Shown: positions 11,590 through 22,794 of the stretch, piece by piece
Layout: the number at the start of each line of letters is the position of its first letter
How positions within the stretch are numbered: position 1 is the first letter of the stretch
Source of the DNA: Malachius bipustulatus
Lineage: Eukaryota; Arthropoda; Insecta; Coleoptera; Melyridae
Direction of reading: 5' to 3'
Length of the DNA: 64,000 bases
Assembly (NCBI GenBank): GCA_910589415.1
Contig: OU342633.1
Coordinates: 14,794,858-14,858,857 of the forward strand
The notes under the pieces: model-generated
Database searches by the model: none
The model's input: the letters and a program-made list of their open reading frames with translations, nothing else
Told to the model about the DNA's origin: nothing
Program-made: the position numbers and the translations under genes

Positions 11590-12500
11590 ACTTTTTGTTG
11601 GAGCGTGTCAAGAAAGTCGTTGGGTACAGTATTCGGTGAGTCTCTTTGTGTGTGACTTTTTCTTTGACTCTTTTGTTCCGTGTGTTATTAGGGCTTCCAT
11701 TTTTGTATTCTGTCATCTCGCTATGTCTTTGTTGCCTCCTTTCCTTCAGTTTTGTTCGTTTATTTTTGCTCCGTTGGCTTCTGTGGAGGTGTATGCTGCG
11801 CAATAGATAAGATCATGAGCTATTGTAGCATTCAATATCAAGTGAGGGTGGAAGTACTCGAGTGTTCACAATCTCGACCATTTGGGCAAAGTTTCTTGAT
11901 GTCTTCTGTTGTGGTAGCCATGGTATTTCTGCAGGGTCCAATCCTGTATATCTTTGTAGCGTAGTCCTAAATAGGCTCTTCAGATAGATGTTCAATGAGT
12001 TCATTGTCATCACTCTGCTCTTCTTGTGGTGATGGTCTTGTAGTGCCCTGTTCTTCCATACTTTCAGGGTTGTTTCGTTCAAGTAGTTCTACAGTTTCTG
12101 TGTTTTCCATCATCAGTTCTTGAGTTTTGTTGATGTTCTCTATGTTTTCAAGCCCAAGGTTTGGTTGATTGGGGTTTACTTGACCAGAGGTTACTTGGTT
12201 TTGACTAGTATCATTTGATTGACTTACTTACGTAGGTGTGTCTGTTTTTATTGATCCACGATCAGAGATCTCCATATCTTCCAGATTCAATGATTCTCGT
12301 ACTTCATCTTGTAGTTGCTGGAGTATTCCATGTGATAGGAATTGCTTTTTTTTGCAACTCTTCTCTGTCACAGGTTTGTCGGGATATTGCCTAGTGAAAG
12401 ATACATGTAGTTTTTTGCTAAAAGCTGTTGTATCTGTCTCAAGTCTACATAGTGATGTGGTAGTAGGTGCCCGGGTAGGTCAGGCCAGGCTAGGTCAGGT
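11590..12500 (-). pseudogene. Decayed 5' part of a second R4/Dong-like element
   Basis: Minus-strand frame at 12082-11813 reads LKSLFRTTLQRYTGLDPAE and NTRVLPPS. It aligns by eye with the N-terminal part of the element at 0-3 kb (LENSLQTALLQFTGTDPAK and NKYILPQ). The downstream frame at 11803-11588 is basic, as in that linker. Several stops and shifts; no RT is left. A short run of AGGTC-type units occurs near 12476-12505. The 280 bases between 11300 and 11590 hold nothing I recognise. Confidence 0.6.
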
Positions 12501-12509
12501 CAAAATATA

Positions 12510-12942
12510 ATGATGATGTATAGTTCTGAATGAAAAAATATTATAGGTTTAGGCTATTATGTTTTTAATTTTTTGAACATTTTCTAAAAGGAAAGGAAAT
12601 GTTAATGGGCCGTATGATTTCCGTTTCGTTAAAAAAATCACTAAGGCGTCTTTTCTAAGTAATTGATTAGTTTTATTCTGACCTTTTTAACTGTAAAAGT
12701 GAATTTTTTAATGAATATTTTAAACATCACCTTCCATCGTCTTGATCACTAATGACACTCTCTAATACTTAAATGAATTGGGAAATCATAGGTTATAAAT
12801 AAAGATTATCGTTGAGCCTTTAACGACAGTTTCTAGCTTTTAATAGAAGGAAAATCATAAGGCCAAATGTCTCTTACATTAAACAATAATACACTATTAT
12901 TTTTAGGAAGTGTAATTTTGATACAGTTTTCTCTTTTTTTAG
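12510..12942. other. Non-coding stretch before the START exon, probable intron
   Basis: No ORF or repeat recognised. It ends with a polypyrimidine run and TTTTTTTAG directly before the START-domain exon on the plus strand, so it is likely the 3' end of an intron. Earlier exons of that gene are not visible in the window. Confidence 0.5.
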
Positions 12943-13437
12943 AGCGTCTTCTCCAATAGAGACTACGTATTCACAAGAAAGTATATAATCGACCATGCAA
13001 GTGAAACAATTCTTGTAGCAAGCAAATCGACTCAGCATCCTCATCGGCCCCAGATCCATAACAAAAAACGTGTAGATGATTACTACTCATACATGGTAAT
13101 AAAATCGAATGAGGGCTTAAAGCAGCCGGGGATTCAATTTGTTCTAACTTACTTTGACAATCCCGGCGTGAATATTCCTAGTTCAGTTACAACTTGGGTG
13201 GCTTACCGTGCCATGCCAGATTATTTAGAGCGACTTCGTCAAGCTTCAAAAAGGTACAAGGATTATTGCAGTGAAACTGGAGTGTCACAATTTTGCTCTA
13301 TAATTCCACCGCCACCGTCAGAAACTCCTGGAAATAATGGTAATGTATTATTATGCTTTTCTCATGAAAAAGAAGAACATAGTACCTTTTTGTTTATTAG
13401 ACCCTCAAGTTGTTACATTATACAGGATAATCAGTAA
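12943..13437 (+). CDS. START lipid-transfer domain, C-terminal exon (StARD7-like)
   Basis: Host-type exon. A splice acceptor (TTTTTTTAG, AG at 12941-12942) is followed by an uninterrupted frame. It starts SVFSNRDYVFTRKYIIDH and runs through HPHRPQIHNKKRVDDYYSY to the conserved START ending NPGVNIPSSVTTWV and MPDYLERLRQASKRY. This matches the last third of phospholipid-transfer START proteins; MPDYLE favours StARD7 over PC-TP. Such proteins carry phosphatidylcholine between membranes. After the domain comes a proline run (IIPPPPSE) and about 40 non-conserved residues. The stop TAA at 13435-13437 lies inside an inverted-repeat element that begins at 13423. A possible splice donor (ATG|GTAATG) at 13339/13340 would bypass this end. 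The rest of the gene is not in view. Confidence 0.8.
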   Translation, partial: SVFSNRDYVFTRKYIIDHASETILVASKSTQHPHRPQIHNKKRVDDYYSYMVIKSNEGLKQPGIQFVLTYFDNPGVNIPSSVTTWVAYRAMPDYLERLRQASKRYKDYCSETGVSQFCSIIPPPPSETPGNNGNVLLCFSHEKEEHSTFLFIRPSSCYIIQDNQ

Positions 13438-13968
13438 CTCGCGCACTTAGATCATGCTGCGGTAAACTTCGCTTTTTAAGAGTGGTAAATTTTCTTACTG
13501 CAGTGTTGTAAGTTCTTTTCTTCCAAAGATATGACCATTTTTGTAAAAAAAAAAGGTGGCAACACTGCACTGAGCATGTGAATAAGTTCGGGTTAGATGG
13601 TATTGTTCTCATTTTTATTTCCATAGCAACGAAGGCATTTGAATATTTTATATTCTAAGTTGAGCTTAGGCGGTTGCTAAATTTCAAATTTCGTTCAGAT
13701 TTAGGTATGTTATGAATTTCCAACATTCTCAATTCCTCTGTAAAGAGGTTTTGTGGAAAAAAAATTGATGAATTATATGGTATCCGTTCCGGACATTACA
13801 GTAACCTGAATTTTTCGTAAATTTTTATCATGGTTATTGAAAAAATTACCTCTAAACTCGGTTGAGGGAAACTCTGTAACTTGAAAACCAACCGTTGAAT
13901 TCAATTTTTTTTTGCAGAATATCCTTAATTTTAATGTATTCGGAGTGCGTGAGTTACTGATCACCCTG
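13423..13968. mobile_element. 546-bp TIR element (CAGGGTGATCAGTAACTC ends) at the START exon end
   Basis: The ends are inverted copies (left CAGGATAATCAGTAACTC; right, reversed, CAGGGTGATCAGTAACTC), with TA at 13421-13422 and 13969-13970. Internal sequence is non-coding. The left repeat contributes the final codons and the TAA of the START reading frame. Confidence 0.85.
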
Positions 13969-14103
13969 TATATTCAATATTTGTTCTTAAATCATAGTGA
14001 CCTGTGGTTGATCGCTCTTAGATTAGGTATAGAGCAGTAATCAATGTCCCTCTTGCGTACCAAAATTAGGAAGAGAATTAATCAAAAATACTCAAAACTG
14101 TAT

Positions 14104-14130
14104 TAACATAACATAACATAACATAACATA
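14104..14130. repeat. (CATAA)n short tandem repeat
   Basis: Five ACATA-type pentamers in a row. This is not the insect telomere unit TTAGG. The flanks hold no gene. A partial CAGGGTG-type element end starts at about 14139. Confidence 0.85.
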
Positions 14131-14374
14131 CTTGCATACAGGGTGAAGCCTTGATTAGCTGTATCTCCTTTATTTTTTACTTTTCTGAAAAAATTTATTT
14201 GAAAAAGTTGTTGGCTTGAATGAATTCTATACACAGTAAAAAAAGTATTACTTAAAAAAAAACACCCTCTATAGGGAAGGCGGGGCACATTCGGACAGAA
14301 AGTTTCAGTTTGCCATTTGGTCATCCAAATTTTATGTATAAAAAACAAAACCTGGTTGTACAGTGAGACATATA

Positions 14375-15195
14375 CAGGGTGGCCCAGCGAAAACGTACCA
14401 GGCCTAATAACATGAAAACTGAAGATGTACGCGAAAAACGCCGAAACAGGTCGATTTTGTTATCGAGAGGGACATATTTTCGTGACAAATATAACTACCC
14501 AAGTTCACCCCTTTGGCAGGGGTAGCTACCCCTTTGCTTATCATCATAGGGAACAGATATAAAGTAATACATTATTTGAAAGCCACTTGAATTCTCTTTA
14601 CTATTGATATCCAACATTTTGGGTTTCGCTTACATACAGGGTGGCCCAACTAAAACATAACTCGCCTTAATAACTTGGAAACTGAAGATGTACGCGAAAA
14701 ATTCCGAAACAGGTCGATTTTTTCATTGAAATAGGCATATTTTCGCAACAAATTTAACTACCCAAGTTCAACCCCTTGGCAGGGGTAGCTACCCCTTTGC
14801 TTAGAATCATAGGGGACAGATATCGAGTGATACATCATAGGGAACAGCTACTTGAATTCTCTTTACAACGATATCCAACATTTTGGGTTTCGCTTACATA
14901 CAGAGTGGCCCAATAAAACGTGACTCGCCTTAATAACTAGAAAACTGAAGATGTACGCGAAAAACAAAAGAGAATTCAAGTAGCTTTCAAATGATGTATC
15001 ACTCGATATCTATTCCCTATGATGATAAGCAGCAAAGGGGTAAGCTACCCCTGCCAAAGGGGTGAAGTTGGGCAGTCAAATTTGTCACGAAAATATGCCT
15101 ACTTCCATAACAAAATCGACCTGTTTCGGCGTTTTTCGCGTACATCTTCAGTTTTCAAGTTATTAGGGCTGGTACGTTTTCGCTGGGCCACCCTG
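14375..15195. mobile_element. 821-bp TIR element with tandemly repeated ends
   Basis: The left end CAGGGTGGCCCAGCGAAAAC is repeated as direct copies starting at 14375, 14637 and 14901 (spacing 262 and 264 bp), each followed by the same sequence. The last copy is short and joins the single inverted right arm, which ends at 15195. TA flanks at 14373-14374 and 15196-15197. No coding capacity. Confidence 0.88.
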
Positions 15196-15437
15196 TATAA
15201 TAAGATTATTATGTTATAAAATAAAATAATTACCTCTCTCAGTTTTTCAGAAAAAAATAATTTATCAGAAAAATGCATTTGTTTGAATCTGCCCCACCAG
15301 TGGGACAGTTTTGGACAATTCTGGGGGGTACATCCGTACATCAATGTGGTACATTAAGGACATCGAAATATTTTCACAAAGGCAAAAGGGTTTAAAAGTC
15401 TTCAACTCAAATTAGCCAAAATTTAATTACACATCAT

Positions 15438-15585
15438 TTACTGGATGTTATAAGACTGACTTAAATGTATATTAAACCTTACAGAACACTTTACTCTTGA
15501 TGTTTCTTTTACTTCCAAAGGCTTTGGTAATTTGGTCACAATATCCTGCCTACTTGCAGTGGACGAGTCTTCCGTATCAGAGAAA
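15438..15585 (-). pseudogene. C-terminal tail of the pogo-like transposase, separated by the nested LINE
   Basis: The minus-strand frame reads TFSDTEDSSTASRQDIVTKL and then KPLEVKET. The same residues TFSDTDG end the transposase piece on the far side of the nested LINE (24.15-24.17 kb). The two copies of TFSD are coded by the target-site duplication. The tail is acidic and low-complexity, as expected for pogo/Tigger-type C-termini. Confidence 0.7.
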
Positions 15586-16033
15586 GTAGTAGTAGTAGTA
15601 GTAGTAGTATGGCGGGCTGGGGTGGTACACCCCAAGCGACCAGGCCACCGAGGGCCCTTTTCGCCTTGCCTAAACCATGGTGAAACTCCTACTCGAACCT
15701 CCCCGACCTTTTAATAAAGGCCAGAAGGTTGTTGTATGAGAGGAGTTTCATTTCTTCCTCTTGTAGCTCCTCAGACCCAAAGATGTTGAGCCTGAGGTTA
15801 CTGTATACCTCGCATCGCCCACATAATGGTGGGAGTCCTCGTCATCCATTCCGCATTTAGGGCAGACCGGGTCCCGAGTGACCCCCATCACTTGCAGGTG
15901 TCTGTTCAGACTGCTGTGACCGGTGAGAACCCCGACTAGTAGTCTGAGTTCCCTCCGGTTCATTCTGGACATGCTGGTCCATCCGTTTCCGATCGGACCA
16001 GCCAGAAACAGCCTGGCCTGTCTGCAGCCTGGT

Positions 16034-16288
16034 TGTCATATTATGTCGAAAAATAATTGAAAGTAGGTACATTTTTGATGACATTTATTCTGACAGTGCA
16101 CCTATAGGTATTGTAGAGAGAGGACGTGTCGGGAGAACGCAGGAAGATAAAACCTGGCACGTATTATATGTACCTACATACCTAAAGAACTAAAACTGTG
16201 TTAATTTAATTAAAAGTTAATAAACATTCATTTTCTATTTGACTAATTGATCACTATTCTTGTTTATCCCGTTCCTGATAATTTGACA
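16034..16288 (+). repeat. BEL/Pao 5' LTR
   Basis: 255 bp, starts TGTCATATTATG and ends TAATTTGACA (TG...CA). Contains an AATAAA-like TTAATAAACA near 16214 that may serve for polyadenylation. Preceded by target duplication CTGGT. Confidence 0.93.
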
Positions 16289-16375
16289 TTTTGGCGACCG
16301 TGACAGGACAGGGAGTCGTTAAGTGTAACTTGAATAGTAAAGTGAGTTGTTTAAAGTTAAAGTTATAATAGAAAA

Positions 16376-19300
16376 ATGGATCGAACGAAGAAGAAGAGAA
16401 CGACGCAACGCGCGTTGTTTACAAAAGCTTTGAATTCTTTCAATGATAGTCTCGGCGCTGGACGTGATGAGAAGCAGACTTTGGTTTTGTTTAAAATTTT
16501 AGAAGAAAAAATGAACGAACTAAACGAAACAACAAAAGCTGTCATGGAATTGTTATTAGACGTACCAGAGACGACCGATGAAGTTCTTCAAAAGGAGTAC
16601 AGTGAAGCCGATGATTATTTGGGCAAATTTATGTTGGCTAAAGTTACTTTTGAAGAGATTTGGAATTCAAGCTATCAAGTTATGCAGCCAAGCACTCAAC
16701 CTTTACAAGGAGATTCAAGGAAGACTTTCAAGTTGCCGAAAATTGAACTCGCGAAGTTTAGTGGAGATCTACGTGAATGGCTACAATTTTGGAGTCTGTT
16801 TAAGAAGATTCACACAGATCGAGATATAGCTAAGGAAGATAAGTTCCAGTATTTAATTCAAGCTATGGTACCACATTCTCGAGCTGATGAGTTGGTGAAA
16901 AGTTTTCCGCCTACAAGTGAAAATTATGATAAAGTCATTGCTAGCTTGAAAAGTCGATTTGGCAACGATGATTTACAAATCGAAGTTTATGTAAGAGAAT
17001 TATTGAAGCTAGTATTGCAGAACGCTTTAACACCTGCCAAGCAAATTTCATTGTCAAGTTTATATGATAAGATAGAGTCTCATTTGAGAGCGCTTGAATC
17101 TCTGGGGGTGACCACGGATAAGTGTGCAGCGATGCTTTTTCCTCTCGTAGAGTCCTCATTACCCGAAGAATTGTTACGTGCATGGCAACGAAGTTCAATG
17201 AATAATGAGATATCTCAGAGCTCATCAACTAATGCGACGGCTAAGTCGAAAGATAGGTTGACTCAACTTATAAAATTTTTAGAAAATGAAGTACAAAATG
17301 AGTTGCGAATATCTATGGCCGTAAAAGGATTCGATTTGAAAACGCATTCTGATAGAGATCCGGAGAAGTCGAAAAATTATAAAGTACGTTCATCGAACAA
17401 CAGCAAAGAAGTTCCAAGTGCGATGGGTTTACTCACGATGAAAAATAAAGCCAATCCGTGTATTTTTTATAATGGCAGTGAACATGAAAGCTCTAGGTGT
17501 GAACAAGCGAAGAACATGAATTTATCAGAAAGGCGAGAAGTAGTTCAGAAAAATCAAGTGTGCTATCTTTGCCTTAGAAGCGGGCATTATTCCAAAAAAT
17601 GTCGCAAGTTTTTGAAATGTCCATGGTGTTCCCGTCGACATGAAATGATTATGTGTCCAGAGATTAACAAAAACAAACCAGATGCTACAGCTGCTACTGT
17701 TGGTGAAATCAATAAAAAGAACGAATCCGGGGTGAAAAATGAATGCAGTTTGGCAAGTTATTGCAACGATCCTGAAGTTTTCATGCAAACGTTACGTGTT
17801 AAAGTACGCAACGGGGATACCGAGATCGTCGTGCGTGCTGTCATCGATACCGGGTCGCAGAAGTCGTACATAATAAAGGAAGTTGCCACTTGCTTATGTT
17901 ATAAACCATTGGAGGAACAATTGATGATTCACTCGTTATTTGGTGGAAAGAAAACGGATGCAGTAAGTCATAAGAAATATAAGATTCATTTGAGCAGCCT
18001 AGATGATAATTATAGATGTAATTTTATCGCACTTGATCAAGAGGTGATTTGCAAAGAAATTCCTTCAATCAGGAATGGTGTTTGGAATAATGAATTACGA
18101 GAACTGAAAATTAATATTACAGACGTAAATGTAAACAATATTGATCAAGGAGTTTCAGTGCTCATAGGAGGTGATATTGCCGGAAAATTACTTACTGGAA
18201 AACGACATGTTTTGCAGTGTGGTTTGGTTGCTGTGGAAACTTATTTGGGATGGACACTAATGGGCAAAGTTCCTATTGTAAAAGAACGTAATGATGGAAC
18301 AATTAATGCAATATCCATGTTCACAAGAAGTGAAAATATTTGTGATTTGTGGTCTTTAGATATTTTGGGCATCAAGGATCCCATTGAAAATAAATCACAA
18401 GAAGAACATGATAAAGAAGTGAACCAAGCCTTGTGTGAAACGGTAAGAATAAATGGAGAAGGTCGTTATGAAGTGAAATTGCCATGGTTGGAAAATCATC
18501 CAGTTTTGATTGATAATAAAGAAATGGCAGTTCGGCGTCTCCAATCAACCGTCAAGAAGCTGAAAGCAGAAGGTATTTATGAAGAATATGATTCAATTTT
18601 CGACGAGTGGTTAGCAGAAGGAATTATTGAGTATGTTCCTGAGAACGAAGTGACCAATTGGGGTCTTTACCTGCCACATCGTCATGTCGTCAAAGAAAAC
18701 AGCACTACAAGAATAAGACCAGTGTTCGACGCTTCAGCGAAAGATCGTCAATCACCGTCTCTTAATGAATGCTTGGAGAAAGGACCAAATCTCATCGAAC
18801 TGATATCATCTGTATTGTTACGTTTTAGAACAGGTAACATAGGTGTAGTTTCTGATATCAGAAAAGCTTTTTTGCAAATTAGCATCGACGTAAAGGATAG
18901 GGATTTTTTGAGATTTATTTGGTTCGATAAAGAGAGAAAAGAAGTAATTTTAAGGCATTGTAGAGTAGTCTTTGGTGTTACTTGTAGTCCATTTATTTTA
19001 GCTGCTGTTATTATGATGCATTTAAATAAGGTAATTGAATCTATTGATAATGAATTGATAAGGAATTTTTCAAAAGAAAATATTGAACGACTTTTGAAAA
19101 GTTTTTATGTAGATAATTGTGCTACTAGTGTAAATTCGATAGAACAGTTAAATGAATTTATTAATGATGCAAAGGCAGTGATGGAGTTAGCTGGTTTTGA
19201 CCTCCGTGGGTGGGAGTATAGTGGTGATTGCTCTAATGTCAAAAATCAGACGTCAGTACTAGGTATCGTGTGGAACAAACAGTCTGACACTCTATCAATA

Positions 19301-21211
19301 AATGTGCCAGTTCTAGATCAGTTTGATAAAGAAAAAATAACCAAAAGAAATATTCTTTCCATAGCTCATCGTATTTTTGATCCCTTGGGAATGGTATGCC
19401 CTGTAAGTCTAGGTCCAAGAGTTCTATTACAGGAAACATGGGCTCAAAATTTGTCATGGGATGAGGCAGTTGGGGAAGATATTAGAAAGAAATTTCTTAA
19501 ATGGTTTAGAGAGTTGAAAGATTTAGATAAAGTTCAAGTAAGGCGATGCATTTTAGGAAAAGTAAATTCAAATGATAATGTATCCATACACACGTTTTGT
19601 GATGCTAGTAAGGTAGCCTATGCTGCGGTTGTATTTATTCGTGTGGAGAGCGGTTCGCAGGTTAGAGTCAATTTAATTCAGGCCAAGACACGCGTTGCAC
19701 CTGCAAGAAAGAAGAATTCGGATGCTCGTCAGAGTATTCCACGTTTGGAACTTTTGGCTGCGACTATCGGTGTTAGATTAACAATTTCTGTTTTAAATTC
19801 TCTAAATATTGAGAATATGAAAGTGTATTATTGGACCGACTCTTCTACCGTTTTAGCATGGATTCACAGATCGTCTAATTGGGGTGTTTTTGTATGGAAC
19901 AGAGTCCAAGAAATCCGCAAGTATTCGAAGCCAGAACAATGGGGGCATGTTCCTGGACAAGCAAATCCTGCCGATTTACCGTCTAGAGGGTGTACGGTCG
20001 ATCAGTTATTATTATCAAAATGGTGGGAGGGTCCGGATTGGTTAGGTATGAGTTATGAACATTGGCCCAAAAGCGAATCCTTGTATAATGAAGACGAAAT
20101 AAATAAAGAATTAAGGAAAACGGAACAAAGGGTAGATTCTAAAAGTACTGTATTATTAACCACGATGAAAAATGGTTTTGAGAAAGACAAAATATGGTAC
20201 AATAAGTTTTCTAAATTTTCTAAGATAGTTCGTGTTTTAGCTTGGATAAGGAGATTTTATTTCAACTGTAGAAAGAAAACAGAGTTACGCGAAAAGGGTA
20301 TATTGTCATGTCTAGAGATGAAAAATGCGGAATCATTTTTGTTAAAATTGATTCAAAAGGAGTGCTTTAATGATGAAAACGACGCGCGCATTAAACACTT
20401 CCTGCCTAACAAAGATTATGATGGGTTGATTCGGATAAAGACAAAAATTATACTACGAGATGATGCATATAATTTTCGCTGTCCTATTATATTACCAGGT
20501 GATCATGAGGTTGTTTTGCTGATTATAAAAGAAAAGCACGAAAGTCTTAATCATGCTGGGGTTGAGATTACAATGAGTGCTTTAAGAGAAACATTTTGGA
20601 TCCTGGGGGGCAGAAAGGTAATCCGATCGGTAATTAGGAAATGTGTTAATTGTCATAGATATGCGGCTAAGCCTTTAGAGTCGGTTCCTGCACCTTTACC
20701 TTTAAATAGAGTACGGGACGCTGCCGTTTTTGAAGTGATTGGCATAGATTTTGCAGGACCTATCTATCTTAAGGGGGGTCAGAAAGCATGGATTTGTTTA
20801 TTTACATGTGCTGTGTTTAGGGCCGTGCATCTTGAATTAGTGAACTCATTAAGTACAGCATCCTTTTTAATGGCATTGAGACGTCATATTGCTAGAAGGG
20901 GTAGACCTAGCATTATATACAGCGACAATGGGACCAATTTTGTAGGGTTGAATAATATGTTCAAGCATATAGATTTTAATAAGTTGGCTGAAATTACAGC
21001 TATAGAAAAAATTGAGTGGAAGTTCAATCCTCCAACTGCAGCGTGGTGGGGAGGATTTTGGGAACGTTTAATCGGAATTCTTAAAAGACTATTGAGACGA
21101 ACGCTTAAGAAATCCTGTTTGAATTATGAGGAAATGTTGACTGTACTTTTAGATTGTGAGGCAGTAATTAATTCGAGACCGATAACATTTATGATTTATG
21201 TCGGAAGATAA
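16376..21211 (+). CDS. BEL/Pao gag-pol polyprotein, truncated in the integrase by a frameshift
   Basis: 1,611 codons open from ATG at 16376. Gag has the FSGDLREWLQFWSLFK block (about residues 130-200) and two zinc knuckles, CYLCLRSGHYSKKC and CPWCSRRHEMIMC (395-427). Aspartic protease AVIDTGSQKSYI is at about 487. RT: TRIRPVFDASAK (about 780) and FYVDNCATS (about 910), where the usual second catalytic Asp of YVDD is Asn; I recall this variant in other insect Pao elements. RNase H: FCDASK, RLELLAA and WTDSSTVLAW (1070-1155). Integrase: HHCC finger (HESLNHAG to CVNCHRY) and DDE residues in IGIDFAGP, YSDNGTNF and FWERLIG. It ends early after INSRP because ATTTATG is duplicated at 21187-21200. 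Confidence 0.93.
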   Translation: MDRTKKKRTTQRALFTKALNSFNDSLGAGRDEKQTLVLFKILEEKMNELNETTKAVMELLLDVPETTDEVLQKEYSEADDYLGKFMLAKVTFEEIWNSSYQVMQPSTQPLQGDSRKTFKLPKIELAKFSGDLREWLQFWSLFKKIHTDRDIAKEDKFQYLIQAMVPHSRADELVKSFPPTSENYDKVIASLKSRFGNDDLQIEVYVRELLKLVLQNALTPAKQISLSSLYDKIESHLRALESLGVTTDKCAAMLFPLVESSLPEELLRAWQRSSMNNEISQSSSTNATAKSKDRLTQLIKFLENEVQNELRISMAVKGFDLKTHSDRDPEKSKNYKVRSSNNSKEVPSAMGLLTMKNKANPCIFYNGSEHESSRCEQAKNMNLSERREVVQKNQVCYLCLRSGHYSKKCRKFLKCPWCSRRHEMIMCPEINKNKPDATAATVGEINKKNESGVKNECSLASYCNDPEVFMQTLRVKVRNGDTEIVVRAVIDTGSQKSYIIKEVATCLCYKPLEEQLMIHSLFGGKKTDAVSHKKYKIHLSSLDDNYRCNFIALDQEVICKEIPSIRNGVWNNELRELKINITDVNVNNIDQGVSVLIGGDIAGKLLTGKRHVLQCGLVAVETYLGWTLMGKVPIVKERNDGTINAISMFTRSENICDLWSLDILGIKDPIENKSQEEHDKEVNQALCETVRINGEGRYEVKLPWLENHPVLIDNKEMAVRRLQSTVKKLKAEGIYEEYDSIFDEWLAEGIIEYVPENEVTNWGLYLPHRHVVKENSTTRIRPVFDASAKDRQSPSLNECLEKGPNLIELISSVLLRFRTGNIGVVSDIRKAFLQISIDVKDRDFLRFIWFDKERKEVILRHCRVVFGVTCSPFILAAVIMMHLNKVIESIDNELIRNFSKENIERLLKSFYVDNCATSVNSIEQLNEFINDAKAVMELAGFDLRGWEYSGDCSNVKNQTSVLGIVWNKQSDTLSINVPVLDQFDKEKITKRNILSIAHRIFDPLGMVCPVSLGPRVLLQETWAQNLSWDEAVGEDIRKKFLKWFRELKDLDKVQVRRCILGKVNSNDNVSIHTFCDASKVAYAAVVFIRVESGSQVRVNLIQAKTRVAPARKKNSDARQSIPRLELLAATIGVRLTISVLNSLNIENMKVYYWTDSSTVLAWIHRSSNWGVFVWNRVQEIRKYSKPEQWGHVPGQANPADLPSRGCTVDQLLLSKWWEGPDWLGMSYEHWPKSESLYNEDEINKELRKTEQRVDSKSTVLLTTMKNGFEKDKIWYNKFSKFSKIVRVLAWIRRFYFNCRKKTELREKGILSCLEMKNAESFLLKLIQKECFNDENDARIKHFLPNKDYDGLIRIKTKIILRDDAYNFRCPIILPGDHEVVLLIIKEKHESLNHAGVEITMSALRETFWILGGRKVIRSVIRKCVNCHRYAAKPLESVPAPLPLNRVRDAAVFEVIGIDFAGPIYLKGGQKAWICLFTCAVFRAVHLELVNSLSTASFLMALRRHIARRGRPSIIYSDNGTNFVGLNNMFKHIDFNKLAEITAIEKIEWKFNPPTAAWWGGFWERLIGILKRLLRRTLKKSCLNYEEMLTVLLDCEAVINSRPITFMIYVGR

Positions 21212-21266
21212 ACAGGAGATTAAACCTCTCACTCCATCAATGTTTCTGCAAGAAATAAAAGAAATA

Positions 21267-22792
21267 TACACCGTTCACTTATTATAAAAGAATTGGGTTA
21301 TGGTGTAGGGTGATAGAAATCACTGGGTATAACCGCTGTCAATCATTGGCTGGAGTTTGGTTATGTCTCTTTTTTATGAGGTTGAAGTTTTATGGCAAGG
21401 AACAGCACATAGTTGCCAGATGGATTTTTGATATTTTTGGTATTCTTCTTATTATATTTTTATTTACATCTTTGGGGGCTTTTTATTTTGAATCATTTAG
21501 TCACATATTGCAATCTTTAACTAGAACGCAATGTCGCTGGATCTAAGATCTTAAAATCTTAAGCTTTTCATAAGAGTTTGAGAAAAAGGTTATCATGTAA
21601 TTTTGCCAAGTTAGGAAAATACACAAATGTACTTTTTGAATATAAAATAAAAAACTTGAATCAATTATATTAATTTACTTTTAATAAATACATAGCAGGT
21701 AATTAAAATATATCGGTGCGTTTATTAAAATATTAAAATATAGGTACGTAAATGAAAAATATTTTTCGTCAATTCGTCGGTTATTCGGTATCGTAGTACT
21801 GTGTCAGAAACCAGCCAAATATTCTAGTTTTACACAAGATACTTTTCAGTTTTCGCTTCTGGCCCAAAATTATCCCCCATTATCAATAACAGCTACTGCA
21901 TCCTGCTTAGAATCAGAATCATCTTCAGCGCTCTGATTTTAATAAGATTTTCACCATGTCCATTTGTTTCGTCCAGTCCTCCGAAATAAGTTATTTTTCA
22001 CAATGATTATATTAATTTTGTCATATATCAGGTGTACTTACATTTTGAAAGCTCATCTTCAAGACATAAGACATTCTTTACTTTATCCTTAGAGGGAAGC
22101 TTCTAATTTACGTGCTTGTATAATGAAGTTTACAATACCCCCATGATTTCGATTGGGTTTGTATTGGAAATAGATTATTGTAAATCTTTCGGAAACACAA
22201 TATTTTCATAATTAGTGCCTGTTTTAGGCGGGCTGCCCAAATGTGTAATTTCACATTTAACCGCTGTCTAATAATACTTGCTAATGCACGGTCTGACTAC
22301 TATCAGAGACCGCATTACTAGCAATTTAGCAGATACACATATTTTACTTAATACCTACTTACATCCCAAATATATTTTACCTTCAGAGAATGACTTAAAT
22401 GTTTGCTCAAGTTTGGACTTTCTGGATCATAATCATTGAAATGCTTTCTTAATGCGGATTTATCCATCTAAAGATATTATTTTCGTCATTTTGCTCTTTC
22501 GAAATTTAAAATGTCAAAAATTTAATAATTTTATTTGGCAGTTTGAAAAAAATTGATCAGAGTAAAAAATTACCTATCCTAGATACCCCTTCTTCTAAAA
22601 CTTCAATTAGACAACAAGGCTGTTAATCAGCTGAGACAATTTGAGTGATTTGACAAATATCAGTGTTTACTTAACCTTTAATATCTCGATCAGCTGATAT
22701 TGTCAATCGAGATCTCGGGAGTTTTCATTTTTGCAAACCTAAAAACAAAAGTTCATGGCCACCTAGTTCTTTTTTAATATGTGAACGGTGTA
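21267..22792. mobile_element. 1,526-bp TIR element (TACACCGTTCAC ends), copy A
   Basis: Ends TACACCGTTCACTTAT and, inverted, GTGAACGGTGTA, with TA duplicated (21265-21266 and 22793-22794). Removing it with one TA rejoins the downstream integrase-tail codons. No transposase recognised; short frames inside are not protein-like. A larger, interrupted copy of the same family is at 53.25-58.58 kb. Confidence 0.85.
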
Positions 22793-22794
22793 TA

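Noticed and set aside
14104..14130. ACATA pentamer array as a telomeric repeat
   Set aside because: The unit differs from TTAGG and the array is only about 27 bp.
19105..19135. YVDN instead of YVDD as an inactivating RT mutation
   Set aside because: From memory, YVDN occurs as a normal variant in insect Pao elements, so it is not good evidence of inactivation.
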